From: Microtetraspora glauca | GTDB lineage: Bacteria; Actinomycetota; Actinomycetes; Streptosporangiales; Streptosporangiaceae | Reading direction: 5' to 3' | Length of the DNA: 64,000 nucleotides | Assembly (NCBI GenBank): GCA_001570385.1 | Contig: BBYL01000028.1 | Span: forward strand, 62,001-126,000 | Part shown: positions 16,900-24,583 of the stretch, piece by piece | Layout of the letters: each line of letters opens with the position of its first letter | Numbering within the stretch: position 1 is the first letter of the stretch | Program-made: the position numbers and the translations under genes | Notes under the pieces: model-generated | What the model was told of the DNA's origin: nothing | Databases searched by the model: none | What the model saw: only the letters and a program-made list of their open reading frames with translations

Positions 16900-17790
16900 T
16901 CACATCCAGTCGCCGTTCTGGCCGGTCTCCAGGAGCCGGTTCATCGTCGCCGAAGACCACGTCTGGTCCGGCACCGCCATCATGAGGCGGGCCCGGCGCG
17001 GGGTCGCCAGGTCGGGGAACAGGGACAGCGATGCCTGCCGCGCGGCGTCGATCACCAACGGCGCGACCTTCTCCAGCGGCGTGCGGGTGTCGCCCACCAG
17101 GGAGATGCTGGCCACCGGACCCTCATAGCCGCGGATCGCCCCCGCGACGCACGCGATGTTCGGGAAGCACTCGCCCCGCTCGAACGCCAGCCCGTGCCGC
17201 TGCCGGATGCGGTGCAGCTCCTGGTGCAGGGTGCCCATCTCTCCGATGGTGCGGTTCGTCATCCGGCTGATGAAGCCGCTGATCCGGGACTCGACCTGCT
17301 CCGGTTCGAGCCAGGCCAGGATGGCCTTGCCGAGCGCGGTGCAGTGCGCGGGGGCCCGGCCGCCGACCCGCGAGGGAACCGAGGTGGCGAACCGGCCGCC
17401 GACCTTGTCGAGGTAGAACACCTGCGCGCCGTCGAGGACCGCGAGGTGGACGACCATCCCGGTCTTGATCTGGAGCTCGTGCAGCAGCGGCGCGGCCGCC
17501 TCGCGGATCTCGCCGTGGCTCCCGTCCCTGCCGCCGAGTCCCAGCGCGCGCTGTCCGAGGCGGTAGCCGAACGAGGTGTGCTCCAGCCAGTTGAGACGGA
17601 CGAGCTGGTCGAGGATGCGGTGCGCGGTCGAGCGCGGGAGGTGCGTGCAGCGCGCGACGTCCTCCAGGGTCAGCCGGGTCGAGCGGCCGGCGAAGGCATC
17701 CATGATCAGAGTCATCCGCTCGACCATGGACGGGGGCAGCTCCCGGCGTGCCGGTGCCGCGATCTCCGGTGAAGGACTGAGAGCGGTCAT
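16900..17790 (-). CDS. IclR family transcriptional regulator, probable controller of the steroid cluster
   Basis: A 296-residue IclR protein: N-terminal winged helix (MTLIMDAFAGRSTRLTLEDV, ARCTHLPRSTAHRILDQL; residues about 22-80), then an IclR effector domain with GMVVHLAVLDGAQVFYLDKV, the GRAPAHCTALGKAILAWL loop and RGECFPNIACVAGAIRG. GGAGGA stands 5 nt before the ATG, fixing the start at 17790 although the frame is open further upstream. It is the only regulator inside the steroid cluster, sits between hsaB and the LLM operon, and is the natural candidate to bind the repeated 17-bp palindrome. Whether it represses or activates is unknown. Confidence 0.87.
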   Translation of the reverse strand: MTALSPSPEIAAPARRELPPSMVERMTLIMDAFAGRSTRLTLEDVARCTHLPRSTAHRILDQLVRLNWLEHTSFGYRLGQRALGLGGRDGSHGEIREAAAPLLHELQIKTGMVVHLAVLDGAQVFYLDKVGGRFATSVPSRVGGRAPAHCTALGKAILAWLEPEQVESRISGFISRMTNRTIGEMGTLHQELHRIRQRHGLAFERGECFPNIACVAGAIRGYEGPVASISLVGDTRTPLEKVAPLVIDAARQASLSLFPDLATPRRARLMMAVPDQTWSSATMNRLLETGQNGDWM

Positions 17791-18169
17791 TGAGTCCTCC
17801 TGGCCAAAACTGAAATGAATTCTTGTTAACGCGAATGTAGCAACGAGACGCGCCGCGCGGAAGGGCGAGATGCTATCCCGGATGTCGTCGGATGACCGGT
17901 CCTCCGAGGTCCCCGGGGATGCGGCCCCGACTTGGACGGGTTTCCGCCGCGCGCGGTCGAGGTTCCGGCCTGCTTCCGGCCCACCTCCGGTGGCGTGCCC
18001 GGCATGCTCCCGACCCGTGCGGGGCCGATCCGCCGTGCCGCGCGGGTCGAGGTCGCGGCGAGTTCCTGACAATCGTTTCAGTGCGGTTCCGCTGACCGGG
18101 ACCGCGTCTGCCGCCCGGCTCGCCCTCCCGTTAGGAAGGAACCGTTCCAGGAGCGAAAGGTGTTGCCGT
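17791..18169. other. 379-bp divergent intergenic region (iclR / LLM operon)
   Basis: No gene is supported here. The iclR-proximal end is unusually AT-rich (AATTCTTGTTAACG, with GTTAAC palindrome at 17825-17830), as expected for the iclR promoter. The LLM-proximal part contains a sixth cluster element at 18086-18102. Confidence 0.6.
18086..18102. promoter_or_regulatory. Steroid-cluster palindromic element, copy 6 (LLM operon)
   Basis: GTTCCGCTGACCGGGAC keeps the CCGCTGA core and 6 of 8 palindromic positions. It lies about 70 bp upstream of the LLM oxidoreductase start, the same distance as copy 4 has from hsaD. It is a weaker match than copies 1-3. Confidence 0.45.
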
Positions 18170-19060
18170 ATGCGGATCGGGATCGTCACGCCGGTGGTCG
18201 TGCAGCTACCGGGCGTGCACTCCGAGTGGGAGCGCTCAGCCGGGATCGAGGAGATCGGGCTGATCGCCGAGGCCGCGGACCGGCTCGGCTACCACCATCT
18301 GACCTGCAGCGAGCACGTGGCCATCCCGGCCCCCGTCGCCGAGGAGCGCGGCGGCACCTACTGGGACCCGCTGGCCACGCTCGGCTACCTCGCGGCGCGT
18401 ACCCGCCGGATCCGGCTCGCCACGCAGGTGCTGGTGCTCGGCTACCACCACCCGCTCGCCGTCGCCAAGCGGTACGGCACGCTCGACCGGATCAGCGGAG
18501 GACGGCTCACGCTGGGCCTCGGCGTGGGCAGCCTCAAGGAGGAGTTCGAGCTGCTCGGCGCCTCGTTCGAGGGGCGCGGACCGCGCGCGGACGAGGCCAT
18601 CGCCGCCCTCCGCGCGGCCCTCTCCCAGCGGGAGCCGGAGTTCCACGGCGAGTTCTACGACTTCTCGGGCTTCGTGGTCGAGCCGCACGCACGGCAGGAA
18701 CGGGTGCCGATGTGGATCGGCGGCCGGACCGCGCGATCCCTGCGCCGCGCGGTGACGTACGGCGACGGCTGGGTGCCGTTCGGCCTCCCCTTCGACCGGC
18801 TCTCGGAGATGGTCGGCGAGGCCGACCTCCCGGCCGGGTTCGAAGTCGTCCTCGCCACCGGCCGCGCGCTCGACCCGATCGGCGCGCCGGACATCGCGGC
18901 ACGCGCCCTCGAACGCGTACGCGACGCGGGCGCGACGGTGGCCGGGGTCACCATCCCCGCCGCCTCGGCCGAGAACTATGTCGAACAGCTCCAGGCGCTG
19001 CGCGACCTGGGCATCGGCATGGGCATCAGCTTCGGAACCCAGGACGGGAGCGCGGAATGA
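18170..19060 (+). CDS. LLM-class flavin/F420-dependent oxidoreductase
   Basis: A 296-residue luciferase-like monooxygenase family protein: MRIGIVTPVVVQLPG start strand, YHHLTCSEHVAIP, WDPLATLGYLAARTRRIRLA, the conserved HPLAVAKRYGTLDRISGGRL and VPMWIGGRTARSLRRAV. Such proteins use F420 or FMN; the lack of a partner reductase next door and the TIGR-type pattern favour F420. ATG 18170 has AAAGG 9 nt upstream. It overlaps the next gene by ATGA. Its place in the steroid cluster with a cluster operator suggests a redox step on a steroid or acyl intermediate; mycobacterial cholesterol regions also hold LLM genes, but the reaction is unknown. Confidence 0.8.
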   Translation: MRIGIVTPVVVQLPGVHSEWERSAGIEEIGLIAEAADRLGYHHLTCSEHVAIPAPVAEERGGTYWDPLATLGYLAARTRRIRLATQVLVLGYHHPLAVAKRYGTLDRISGGRLTLGLGVGSLKEEFELLGASFEGRGPRADEAIAALRAALSQREPEFHGEFYDFSGFVVEPHARQERVPMWIGGRTARSLRRAVTYGDGWVPFGLPFDRLSEMVGEADLPAGFEVVLATGRALDPIGAPDIAARALERVRDAGATVAGVTIPAASAENYVEQLQALRDLGIGMGISFGTQDGSAE

Positions 19061-19575
19061 GCGACACCGAGCAGCGGCTGGCCAGGCTCGAACAGCGCCT
19101 GGGCGCGATCGAGGACGAGCTGGCGATCACCCGGCTGATCCTCTCGTACGGCCCGCTCGTGGACAGCGGCAGCGCGGACGCCGTCGCGGCGCTGTGGGAG
19201 GCCGACGGCGTCTACGACGTCGACGAACTGCTGATGAACGGGCGCGACGAGATCACGGCCATGGTCCTGTCGAAGGCGCACCAGCGCTGGATCTCGGGCG
19301 GTTGCGCCCACTTCGTCGGGGCGCCGCACGTCACGGTGAACGGCGACGACGCGGTCGCGGTCGGCTACACCCTCATGATCGTCAGAGACGCCGCGTCCGG
19401 CGCGTTCACGCTGCGCCGCGCCACGGCCAACCACTGGCGGCTGCGCCGGGGAGCGGACGGATGGCGGGTCACCACCCGGACCAACCGCGTGCTCGACGGC
19501 CGTCCCGAGTCGCCGGAGCTGCTCGCGAGCACGTTCGCCGACTCGCACACCGGCGAGCGCGGGAGCACCGTGTGA
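19057..19575 (+). CDS. NTF2/SnoaL-fold protein (possible steroid isomerase, dehydratase or dioxygenase subunit-like)
   Basis: A 172-residue alpha+beta cone-fold protein of the SnoaL_4 type. A coiled-coil-like N-terminus (EQRLARLEQRLGAIEDEL) leads into ITRLILSYGPLVDSGSADAV, the WEADGVYDVDE strand, and GCAHFVGAPHVTVNGDDAVA. This family includes scytalone dehydratase-like and ketosteroid isomerase-like enzymes. It is coupled by ATGA to the LLM gene and by GTGA to the next NTF2-fold gene. A ketosteroid isomerase role (moving a 5-ene to a 4-ene) is attractive in this cluster, but the catalytic residues cannot be assigned by eye. Confidence 0.7.
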   Translation: MSDTEQRLARLEQRLGAIEDELAITRLILSYGPLVDSGSADAVAALWEADGVYDVDELLMNGRDEITAMVLSKAHQRWISGGCAHFVGAPHVTVNGDDAVAVGYTLMIVRDAASGAFTLRRATANHWRLRRGADGWRVTTRTNRVLDGRPESPELLASTFADSHTGERGSTV

Positions 19576-20033
19576 CGTCCCCCGGCCCCGCTTCCGCCCC
19601 CGCCGACGAGGGGAACACCCGCGACCGCACCGACCGGGACCAGATCGTCGAACGGCTGGCCGAACTCGCCTCCGCGCTCGACCGGCGCGACTGGGACCGC
19701 GTCGGCGCGGCCTTCACCGAGACGGCCACCGGCTACCGCCGCACCGGACGGGCGGAGATCGTGCGGACCGTCCGGAGCCACCTGGGCGGATGCGGGCCGT
19801 CCCAGCACCTGCTCGGCAACCACCGCGTCGCCGTCGACGGGGACCGGGCCAGGTCCCTGACGTACGCGCGGGTCTACCACCAAGGGGCGGGCCCGTGGGA
19901 GGGCCGCTCGTACGAATGCTTCGGCGAGTACGACGACCGCTGGGCGCGCACCACGGACGGCTGGCGGATCACCTCGCGCGTCTTCACGATCACGATCTCG
20001 CTGGGCGACTTCGACGTCCTGCGACCCGGCTGA
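19572..20033 (+). CDS. NTF2/SnoaL-fold protein, second copy
   Basis: A 153-residue protein starting at a GTG that overlaps the previous stop (GTGA). The disordered N-terminus is followed by QIVERLAELASALDRRDWDRV, then AAFTETATGYRRTGRAEIV and a C-terminal DGWRITSRVFTITISLGDF strand, the usual cone-fold layout of SnoaL_4 proteins. It is paralogous in fold, not a close duplicate, of the gene before it; two adjacent NTF2 proteins may form a heteromer. It ends the LLM operon. Function is unassigned; a small enclosed pocket for a hydrophobic, steroid-like ligand is typical of the fold. Confidence 0.7.
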   Translation: MTSPGPASAPADEGNTRDRTDRDQIVERLAELASALDRRDWDRVGAAFTETATGYRRTGRAEIVRTVRSHLGGCGPSQHLLGNHRVAVDGDRARSLTYARVYHQGAGPWEGRSYECFGEYDDRWARTTDGWRITSRVFTITISLGDFDVLRPG

Positions 20034-20265
20034 CCGACCGCTCCCCCAGCCCCGGTTCCGGGCGGTCTCACGGTTCATCCTGAGCCTGATGCCCGCAGCC
20101 GGATGCGCCGGAGCCGGATGTCCCGGAGCATCCCCGGATTGTCGCCCCCGATCCGCCTCTCGTGCGGCTCCTGATCGTCCCGGACCCCAACGCCCAGGGA
20201 CGCCCGTCGATCGCGCGACCGGCGGCGGGTCCGGGGGCGGGGTGTGCCGCCGGTAGTGTGAAACG

Positions 20266-20742
20266 GTGCGCACTCGGCGGGAGACCGGCAGGAGCGCGGT
20301 CGCGGTGGTGCTGCCCAAGCTGGTGTTGCTCGCGTCCGTGCTGCTCGGCGTCGGCCTGAGCTACGCGACCGCGCACTTCTGCGGAATGCCCATGTCCGGG
20401 GCGCCTCTTGCGCACTCCTCCACGCACGGCGTGCCCGCGGCGTCCTTCGCGGACATCACTCCGGCGCACGGGATCCCCGCGGCATCGTCCGGCCTGTCGG
20501 TCACGGCTCTGCCGAACGTGGCGGCGGTCCACGAGGGGGCGAGCGGCGCCAATCCGTTCGTGCAGTGCCTGACGGCGGTCGCCGCCGTGCTGGTCACCGT
20601 GGCGCTGGGTTTGATCGTCCTGGGCCGCCCGTCCGGAGACGCCGCCAACGTCCGGGAGCGCCCGGCCCGGTTGCCCGCCGTACGCGGATCGCCGTCGCCG
20701 TTCGCGCTGTCGCTCCAACGGGTCACGGTCCTGCGCGTATAG
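20266..20742 (+). CDS. Small membrane protein, DUF6153-like, probable copper-linked
   Basis: A 158-residue protein from a GTG start with two hydrophobic segments: VVLPKLVLLASVLLGVGLSY near the N-terminus and CLTAVAAVLVTVALGLIVLG in the second half. The loop between carries scattered His, Met and Cys (HFCGMPMSG, HSSTHG), a pattern I associate with DUF6153 proteins found beside copper genes. It lies 110 bp upstream of a multicopper oxidase in the same direction. Metal sensing or holding at the membrane is inference; no enzymatic motif is visible. The 232 bp before it show only short GC-rich repeats. Confidence 0.6.
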   Translation: MRTRRETGRSAVAVVLPKLVLLASVLLGVGLSYATAHFCGMPMSGAPLAHSSTHGVPAASFADITPAHGIPAASSGLSVTALPNVAAVHEGASGANPFVQCLTAVAAVLVTVALGLIVLGRPSGDAANVRERPARLPAVRGSPSPFALSLQRVTVLRV

Positions 20743-20851
20743 AGGCTCCCACCGGGCCCGGCGAACACGCGGCCGTCCTCGGGACGCCCCGCCACCTCGC
20801 CCGGGTCCTTCAGGATCCTCATTCAGCTGCGAACCGTGAGCGGAATTTCCC

Positions 20852-22450
20852 ATGCCATCGATCGATCGACGGTTCTTCCTGCGCGCCGGCCTGGCCGCCG
20901 CTGCGGGCGGAGCCCTTGCTTCCGCGTGCTCCCGTGAGAGCACCGATTTCGTCCGGCCCACCGGGAACGAGGTGCGCGCCGCCGAGGCGGCCCGGCGCCC
21001 CGGCCGGGTACGCGAGTTCCACCTGCTGGCCCAGGAGGGCCACGCCGACCTGGGCGGCCCCGCCGTACGCACCTGGATGTACGGCGACCGCCTCCCGGGC
21101 GAGCCGATCCGGGTCAGGGCCGGTGAGGTCGTCCGGGCCCGCCTGACCAACCGGCTGCCCCAGGACACGACCGTGCACTGGCACGGCCTCGCCCTGCGCA
21201 ACGACGCCGACGGCGTGCCGGGCGTCACCCAGCCGGCCATTCCCGCGGGCGGCGAGCTGGTCTACGAGTTCACCGCCTCCCATCCCGGGACGTACTGGTT
21301 CCATCCGCACCACGGCCCCCAGCTCGACCGGGGGCTGTACGCGCCTCTCATCGTGGAGGATCCGGCCGAGCCGCTGAGCTACGACGAGGAATGGGTCGTC
21401 GTCCTGGACGACTGGCTGGACGGCGTCACCGGAACGCCCGACGAGGTGCTCGCCGAACTCACCTCCATGGCGGCCATGGGCCACGCCGCGAGCACCCCGA
21501 GCGGCGGGCACGGCGGGCACGGCGCGTCCGGCGCGACGTCCGACGGCGGCGCTGCCGGCGGACACGGGGGCCACGGTGACATGGCGATGCCCACCCCCAC
21601 CCCCTCGGCCTCCGCGAAGTGGCCGCACATGATGATGAACGCGGAGAGCGACCTCCTGGGCGGCGACGCCGGGGACGTCTACTACCCGCACTTCCTGGTC
21701 AACGGAAAGATCCCGGCGTCACCGGAGACCCGTACGGCCAAGCCGGGTACCCGGCTGCGAATCCGGTTGATCAACGCGGGCGGCGACACGGCGTTCCGGG
21801 TCGCGCTGGGCGGTCACGCCATGACCGTGACCCACACCGACGGCTACGCCGTCGCACCCGTGGAGACCGACGCCCTGCTGATCGGGATGGGTGAGCGGTA
21901 CGACGTGCTGGTCACCCTCAAGGACGGGGTGTTCCCCCTGGTCGCGCTGGCGGAGGGCAAGCGCGACCTCGGTCGTGCTCTGGTCCGCACCGCCGCGAGC
22001 GCCCGCGCGCCCCGGGCCGATGTCCGACCGGCCGAACTGGACGGCCGTCTCGTCGGCTACGACGCGCTCGTCCCGGCGGACGCCGTACGGCTGGCCGGGA
22101 AGACACCGGACCGCACGATCACGCTGACGCTCACCGGCAGCATGGCGAAGTACGACTGGGCGATCAACGGGAATGCGTTCGATCCGAAGGTCGTCGAACC
22201 GGTCCGGCCGGGCGAGCGGGTGCGGCTCTCCTTCGTCAACCGGAGCCTGATGTGGCATCCGATGCACCTGCACGGCCACACCTTCGCCCTGGGGAAGAGC
22301 GGCGCGCGCAAGGACACGGCGATCGTGCTGCCCGGCGCGACGGTGAACGCCGACTTCGAGGCGGACAACCCCGGCCTCTGGATGATCCACTGCCACAACG
22401 TCTACCACGCCGAGGCCGGGATGATGACCCTGCTCGGTTACCAGGCCTGA
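20852..22450 (+). CDS. Multicopper oxidase, TAT-exported
   Basis: A 532-residue three-cupredoxin-domain oxidase with a twin-arginine signal (DRRFFLRAGLAAAAGG). All copper ligands are present: HWHG at 109-112, HPHH at 151-154, HPMHLHGH at 469-476 and HCHNVYHAEAGM at 513-524, giving an intact T1 site with axial Met and the trinuclear centre. It would oxidise Cu(I) or phenolic substrates outside the membrane, reducing oxygen to water. Residues about 210-252 form an inserted Gly/His/Met-rich linker (GGHGGHG twice), a likely copper-catching loop. A Cys at 26 could be lipidated, but the lipobox is poor. It is co-directional with DUF6153-like and Asp-box neighbours. Confidence 0.9.
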   Translation: MPSIDRRFFLRAGLAAAAGGALASACSRESTDFVRPTGNEVRAAEAARRPGRVREFHLLAQEGHADLGGPAVRTWMYGDRLPGEPIRVRAGEVVRARLTNRLPQDTTVHWHGLALRNDADGVPGVTQPAIPAGGELVYEFTASHPGTYWFHPHHGPQLDRGLYAPLIVEDPAEPLSYDEEWVVVLDDWLDGVTGTPDEVLAELTSMAAMGHAASTPSGGHGGHGASGATSDGGAAGGHGGHGDMAMPTPTPSASAKWPHMMMNAESDLLGGDAGDVYYPHFLVNGKIPASPETRTAKPGTRLRIRLINAGGDTAFRVALGGHAMTVTHTDGYAVAPVETDALLIGMGERYDVLVTLKDGVFPLVALAEGKRDLGRALVRTAASARAPRADVRPAELDGRLVGYDALVPADAVRLAGKTPDRTITLTLTGSMAKYDWAINGNAFDPKVVEPVRPGERVRLSFVNRSLMWHPMHLHGHTFALGKSGARKDTAIVLPGATVNADFEADNPGLWMIHCHNVYHAEAGMMTLLGYQA

Positions 22451-22463
22451 AGGGAGCCTTGAG

Positions 22464-23357
22464 ATGATCAAGAAGTTCGGCCTGGCCGCCGGGGCACTGC
22501 TACTGGCGGCGGTGCTGACCGCCTGCGGCGCGGACGAGTCGTCCCCGCAGGACGCGCCACAGAGCACGCGACAGAGCACGCGGCAGAGCACGTCGCGGGC
22601 CGCCGACCCGGGCGTCGGGCACGTGCACGGGCTGGGCGTCGATCCGGCCACCGGCACGGTGTACGTCGCGGGACACTACGGCCTGTTCACCGTCGAAGGG
22701 GGCACGCTGCGCCGCGTCGGCGACCGCGACGCCGACCACATGGGCTTCACCGTCGCCGGCCCCGGGACGTTCTACGCCAGCGGCCACCCGTCCGCCGAGG
22801 ACATCGCGGACGGGCGGCCCCCGCACCTGGGCCTGATCCGCTCGTCGGACGCCGGAGCCACGTGGCAGCGGGTGGCACTCGCCGGGAAGGCCGACTTCCA
22901 CGCGCTCCAGGTCGCGGGCACGAGGGTGTACGGCTACGACGCGCAGACCGGCCAGGTGTGGCGCGGCGAGGGCGCGACGCTCACCCCGGAGGCCCGGCTC
23001 GACCTGCTCGACCTGGGCGCGGGCACCGGAAGGCCCGGCACCGTCTACGCCACCACACCCGACGGGGTGAAGATCAGCACGGACTCGGGCCGGACCTTCC
23101 GGCTCCTGAAGGGCGCGCCGCTGCTGTCATTCCTCGACGTGACGGACAAGGACGGCCTGATCGGTGTGGCGCCCGACGGCCAGGTGCGCTCCAGCACGGA
23201 CGGCGGCGCCACCTGGAAGGCCGGAGGCCGCCTGCCCATGCAGGCCGTCGCCTTCACCGCCGTCTCGGCGGAGCGCCTCCTCGCCGCCTCGATGGACGGC
23301 ACCGTGTACGAGTCGACGGACGGAGGCACGAGCTTCACCACCATCCACCAGCCCTGA
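22464..23357 (+). CDS. Lipoprotein with Asp-box/BNR repeats (F510_1955-type, sialidase-like beta-propeller)
   Basis: A 297-residue secreted lipoprotein: signal peptide MIKKFGLAAGALLLAAVLTA with lipobox LTAC (Cys 21), a Ser/Gln-rich linker with repeated RQST, then a beta-propeller. Asp-boxes of the S-x-D-x-G-x-T-W/F type appear at SSDAGATW, STDSGRTF, STDGGATW and STDGGTSF. HVHGLGVDPATGTVYVAGHYG at the domain start is typical of the F510_1955 group. It lies 14 bp after the multicopper oxidase and is surely co-transcribed. Despite the glycosyl-hydrolase name of the family no catalytic residues are evident; it may be a partner or metal-binding propeller. Confidence 0.75.
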   Translation: MIKKFGLAAGALLLAAVLTACGADESSPQDAPQSTRQSTRQSTSRAADPGVGHVHGLGVDPATGTVYVAGHYGLFTVEGGTLRRVGDRDADHMGFTVAGPGTFYASGHPSAEDIADGRPPHLGLIRSSDAGATWQRVALAGKADFHALQVAGTRVYGYDAQTGQVWRGEGATLTPEARLDLLDLGAGTGRPGTVYATTPDGVKISTDSGRTFRLLKGAPLLSFLDVTDKDGLIGVAPDGQVRSSTDGGATWKAGGRLPMQAVAFTAVSAERLLAASMDGTVYESTDGGTSFTTIHQP

Positions 23358-23388
23358 GCGCGTACGGCTCGCTCATGAGTCGGGCGAT

Positions 23389-23413
23389 CCCCTCCGGCAC
23401 CGCGCTGGAGGGG
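23389..23413 (+). terminator. Possible terminator after the copper operon
   Basis: CCCCTCC (23389-23395) and GGAGGGG (23407-23413) form a 7-bp stem with an 11-nt loop, 32 bp after the stop of the Asp-box lipoprotein. There is no U-tract. Confidence 0.35.
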
Positions 23414-23479
23414 CGTCGGGCCGATGAGCCGGACGGCCGGGGAGGGGCGTCAGCCGCATCTCCGCGCGCCGCCTGACCG

Positions 23480-23542
23480 TCATCTCTCTGGACGGCATGG
23501 ATGCTCGACGAGATACCGCAGCTCGGCCTCGGTGAAGATCAT
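23480..23542 (-). pseudogene. Remnant of an F420-type PPOX family gene (N-terminal 20 codons)
   Basis: On the minus strand an ATG at 23542 starts MIFTEAELRYLVEHPCRPER and then meets TGA. The first dozen residues resemble the N-terminus of PPOX-class F420-dependent oxidoreductases; homology is lost right after YLVE. A MerR-type promoter element stands directly upstream, so this looks like the 5' stub of a gene whose body was deleted. It sits in a 380-bp gap (23358-23737) that holds no other gene. A short leader peptide is a less likely reading. Confidence 0.45.
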
Positions 23543-23556
23543 GACTTCACTCTGCT

Positions 23557-23579
23557 AACTCAACCATGCTTGAGGTCAA
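23557..23579 (-). promoter_or_regulatory. MerR/SoxR-type operator-promoter in front of the PPOX stub
   Basis: The plus strand reads AACTCAACCATGCTTGAGGT (23557-23576), arms CTCAA/TTGAG. On the minus strand it begins with a -35 TTGACC (23574-23579), the arrangement of MerR-family sites, which sit between -35 and -10 with a 19-bp spacer. The putative -10 CAGAGT (23549-23554) is poor. No MerR gene is in the window. Confidence 0.5.
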
Positions 23580-23737
23580 TCCCGTTCGGCACGCTCATGA
23601 CCCTGCGCACACGGCCCCTGCGCGCCCCGGACGCCGCCGCCCTCGACGACACGGGTCGACCGGCGACGCACGTGATCCACGGAGAAGCGGCCCGTCGACG
23701 ACGTTCCTTCCGGGCACGAATCGGGGCAAGATGAAGC

Positions 23738-24583
23738 ATGGTCAGGCTCGGCACCGCCACGTCCTCGGACGTCCCGCGGATATGGGGGCGTGAGCTGCGC
23801 TCACTGCGCGACGCCACGGGCGCCCCGATCGCCTTCGGCGGCCCGGTCACGGACGGCCGGCTGCGCCTCCAGCACTTCGACGGCACCCGTACCGGCCTCC
23901 TGTCCGGGCTCGCGGTGTCTTCGGGCGCCGGGGTCGGAGGCCGTGCCTGGGGCGAGGGCCGCGTGGTCGGCGTGGACGACTACCGCACGGCCGGCGAGAT
24001 CTCCCACGACTACGACGTCCCCGTCCTGGCCGAAGGGATCCGAGCCACCGTCGCGGCGCCGGTGCTCGTCGGCAGGACGGTCCGAGGCGTGATCTACTCC
24101 GCCGTTCGCGAGAGTCCGGGACTGGGTGACCGCCTCAAGACCGCGACCACGGCGGCGGCCCGCACGCTGGCACGGCGGCTGGCCATGGAGGATGAGATCG
24201 ACCGGCGCGTGGCCGCCCACGTCGAGTCGGTCGGCAGGCTGCACGCGAGCGCGGTCGAAAGGCTGCGCACGGTCCACTCCGGCCTGCACGCGTTGCTGCG
24301 GAGCACGTCCGACGACGCGCTCCGCCGGCGGATCGCCGAGCTGCTGGCGGAGGTGTCCGGAGCCGCCGGCGAGACGTCCGGTGACGTGCCCGCGCTCAGC
24401 GCTCGCGAGCTGGCCGTGCTGTCGATGGTGGCGACGGGACGGACCTACCCGAGCGTGGCGGCGGAACTCGGCATCTCACCTATGACCGTCAAGAGCTACA
24501 TGCGCGACATCCTCGTCCGGCTCGACGCGCACAGCCGGCACGAGGCCGTCGTCGCCGCCCGTCGCCACGGCCTCATCCCGTGA
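23738..24583 (+). CDS. GAF domain LuxR-family transcriptional regulator
   Basis: A 281-residue regulator: N-terminal GAF-like sensory domain (residues about 20-145, with GLAVSSGAGVGGRAWGEGRV and VRGVIYSAVRE), a helical linker (AMEDEIDRRVAAHVESVGRL) and a C-terminal LuxR helix-turn-helix (LSARELAVLSMVATGRTYPS, VAAELGISPMTVKSYMRDIL). It is not a response regulator since the receiver is absent. It precedes an acyl-CoA synthetase by 71 bp in the same direction; GAF-LuxR proteins next to AMP-forming ligases are common in actinomycetes and probably sense the acid or acyl-CoA. The hairpin after its stop may be part of the control region. Confidence 0.85.
   Translation: MVRLGTATSSDVPRIWGRELRSLRDATGAPIAFGGPVTDGRLRLQHFDGTRTGLLSGLAVSSGAGVGGRAWGEGRVVGVDDYRTAGEISHDYDVPVLAEGIRATVAAPVLVGRTVRGVIYSAVRESPGLGDRLKTATTAAARTLARRLAMEDEIDRRVAAHVESVGRLHASAVERLRTVHSGLHALLRSTSDDALRRRIAELLAEVSGAAGETSGDVPALSARELAVLSMVATGRTYPSVAAELGISPMTVKSYMRDILVRLDAHSRHEAVVAARRHGLIP

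Noticed and set aside
20034..20265. Repeated GCCGGATG/GCCGGAGC units before the DUF6153-like gene
   Set aside because: Short, imperfect GC-rich repeats expected by composition; no gene or clear site.
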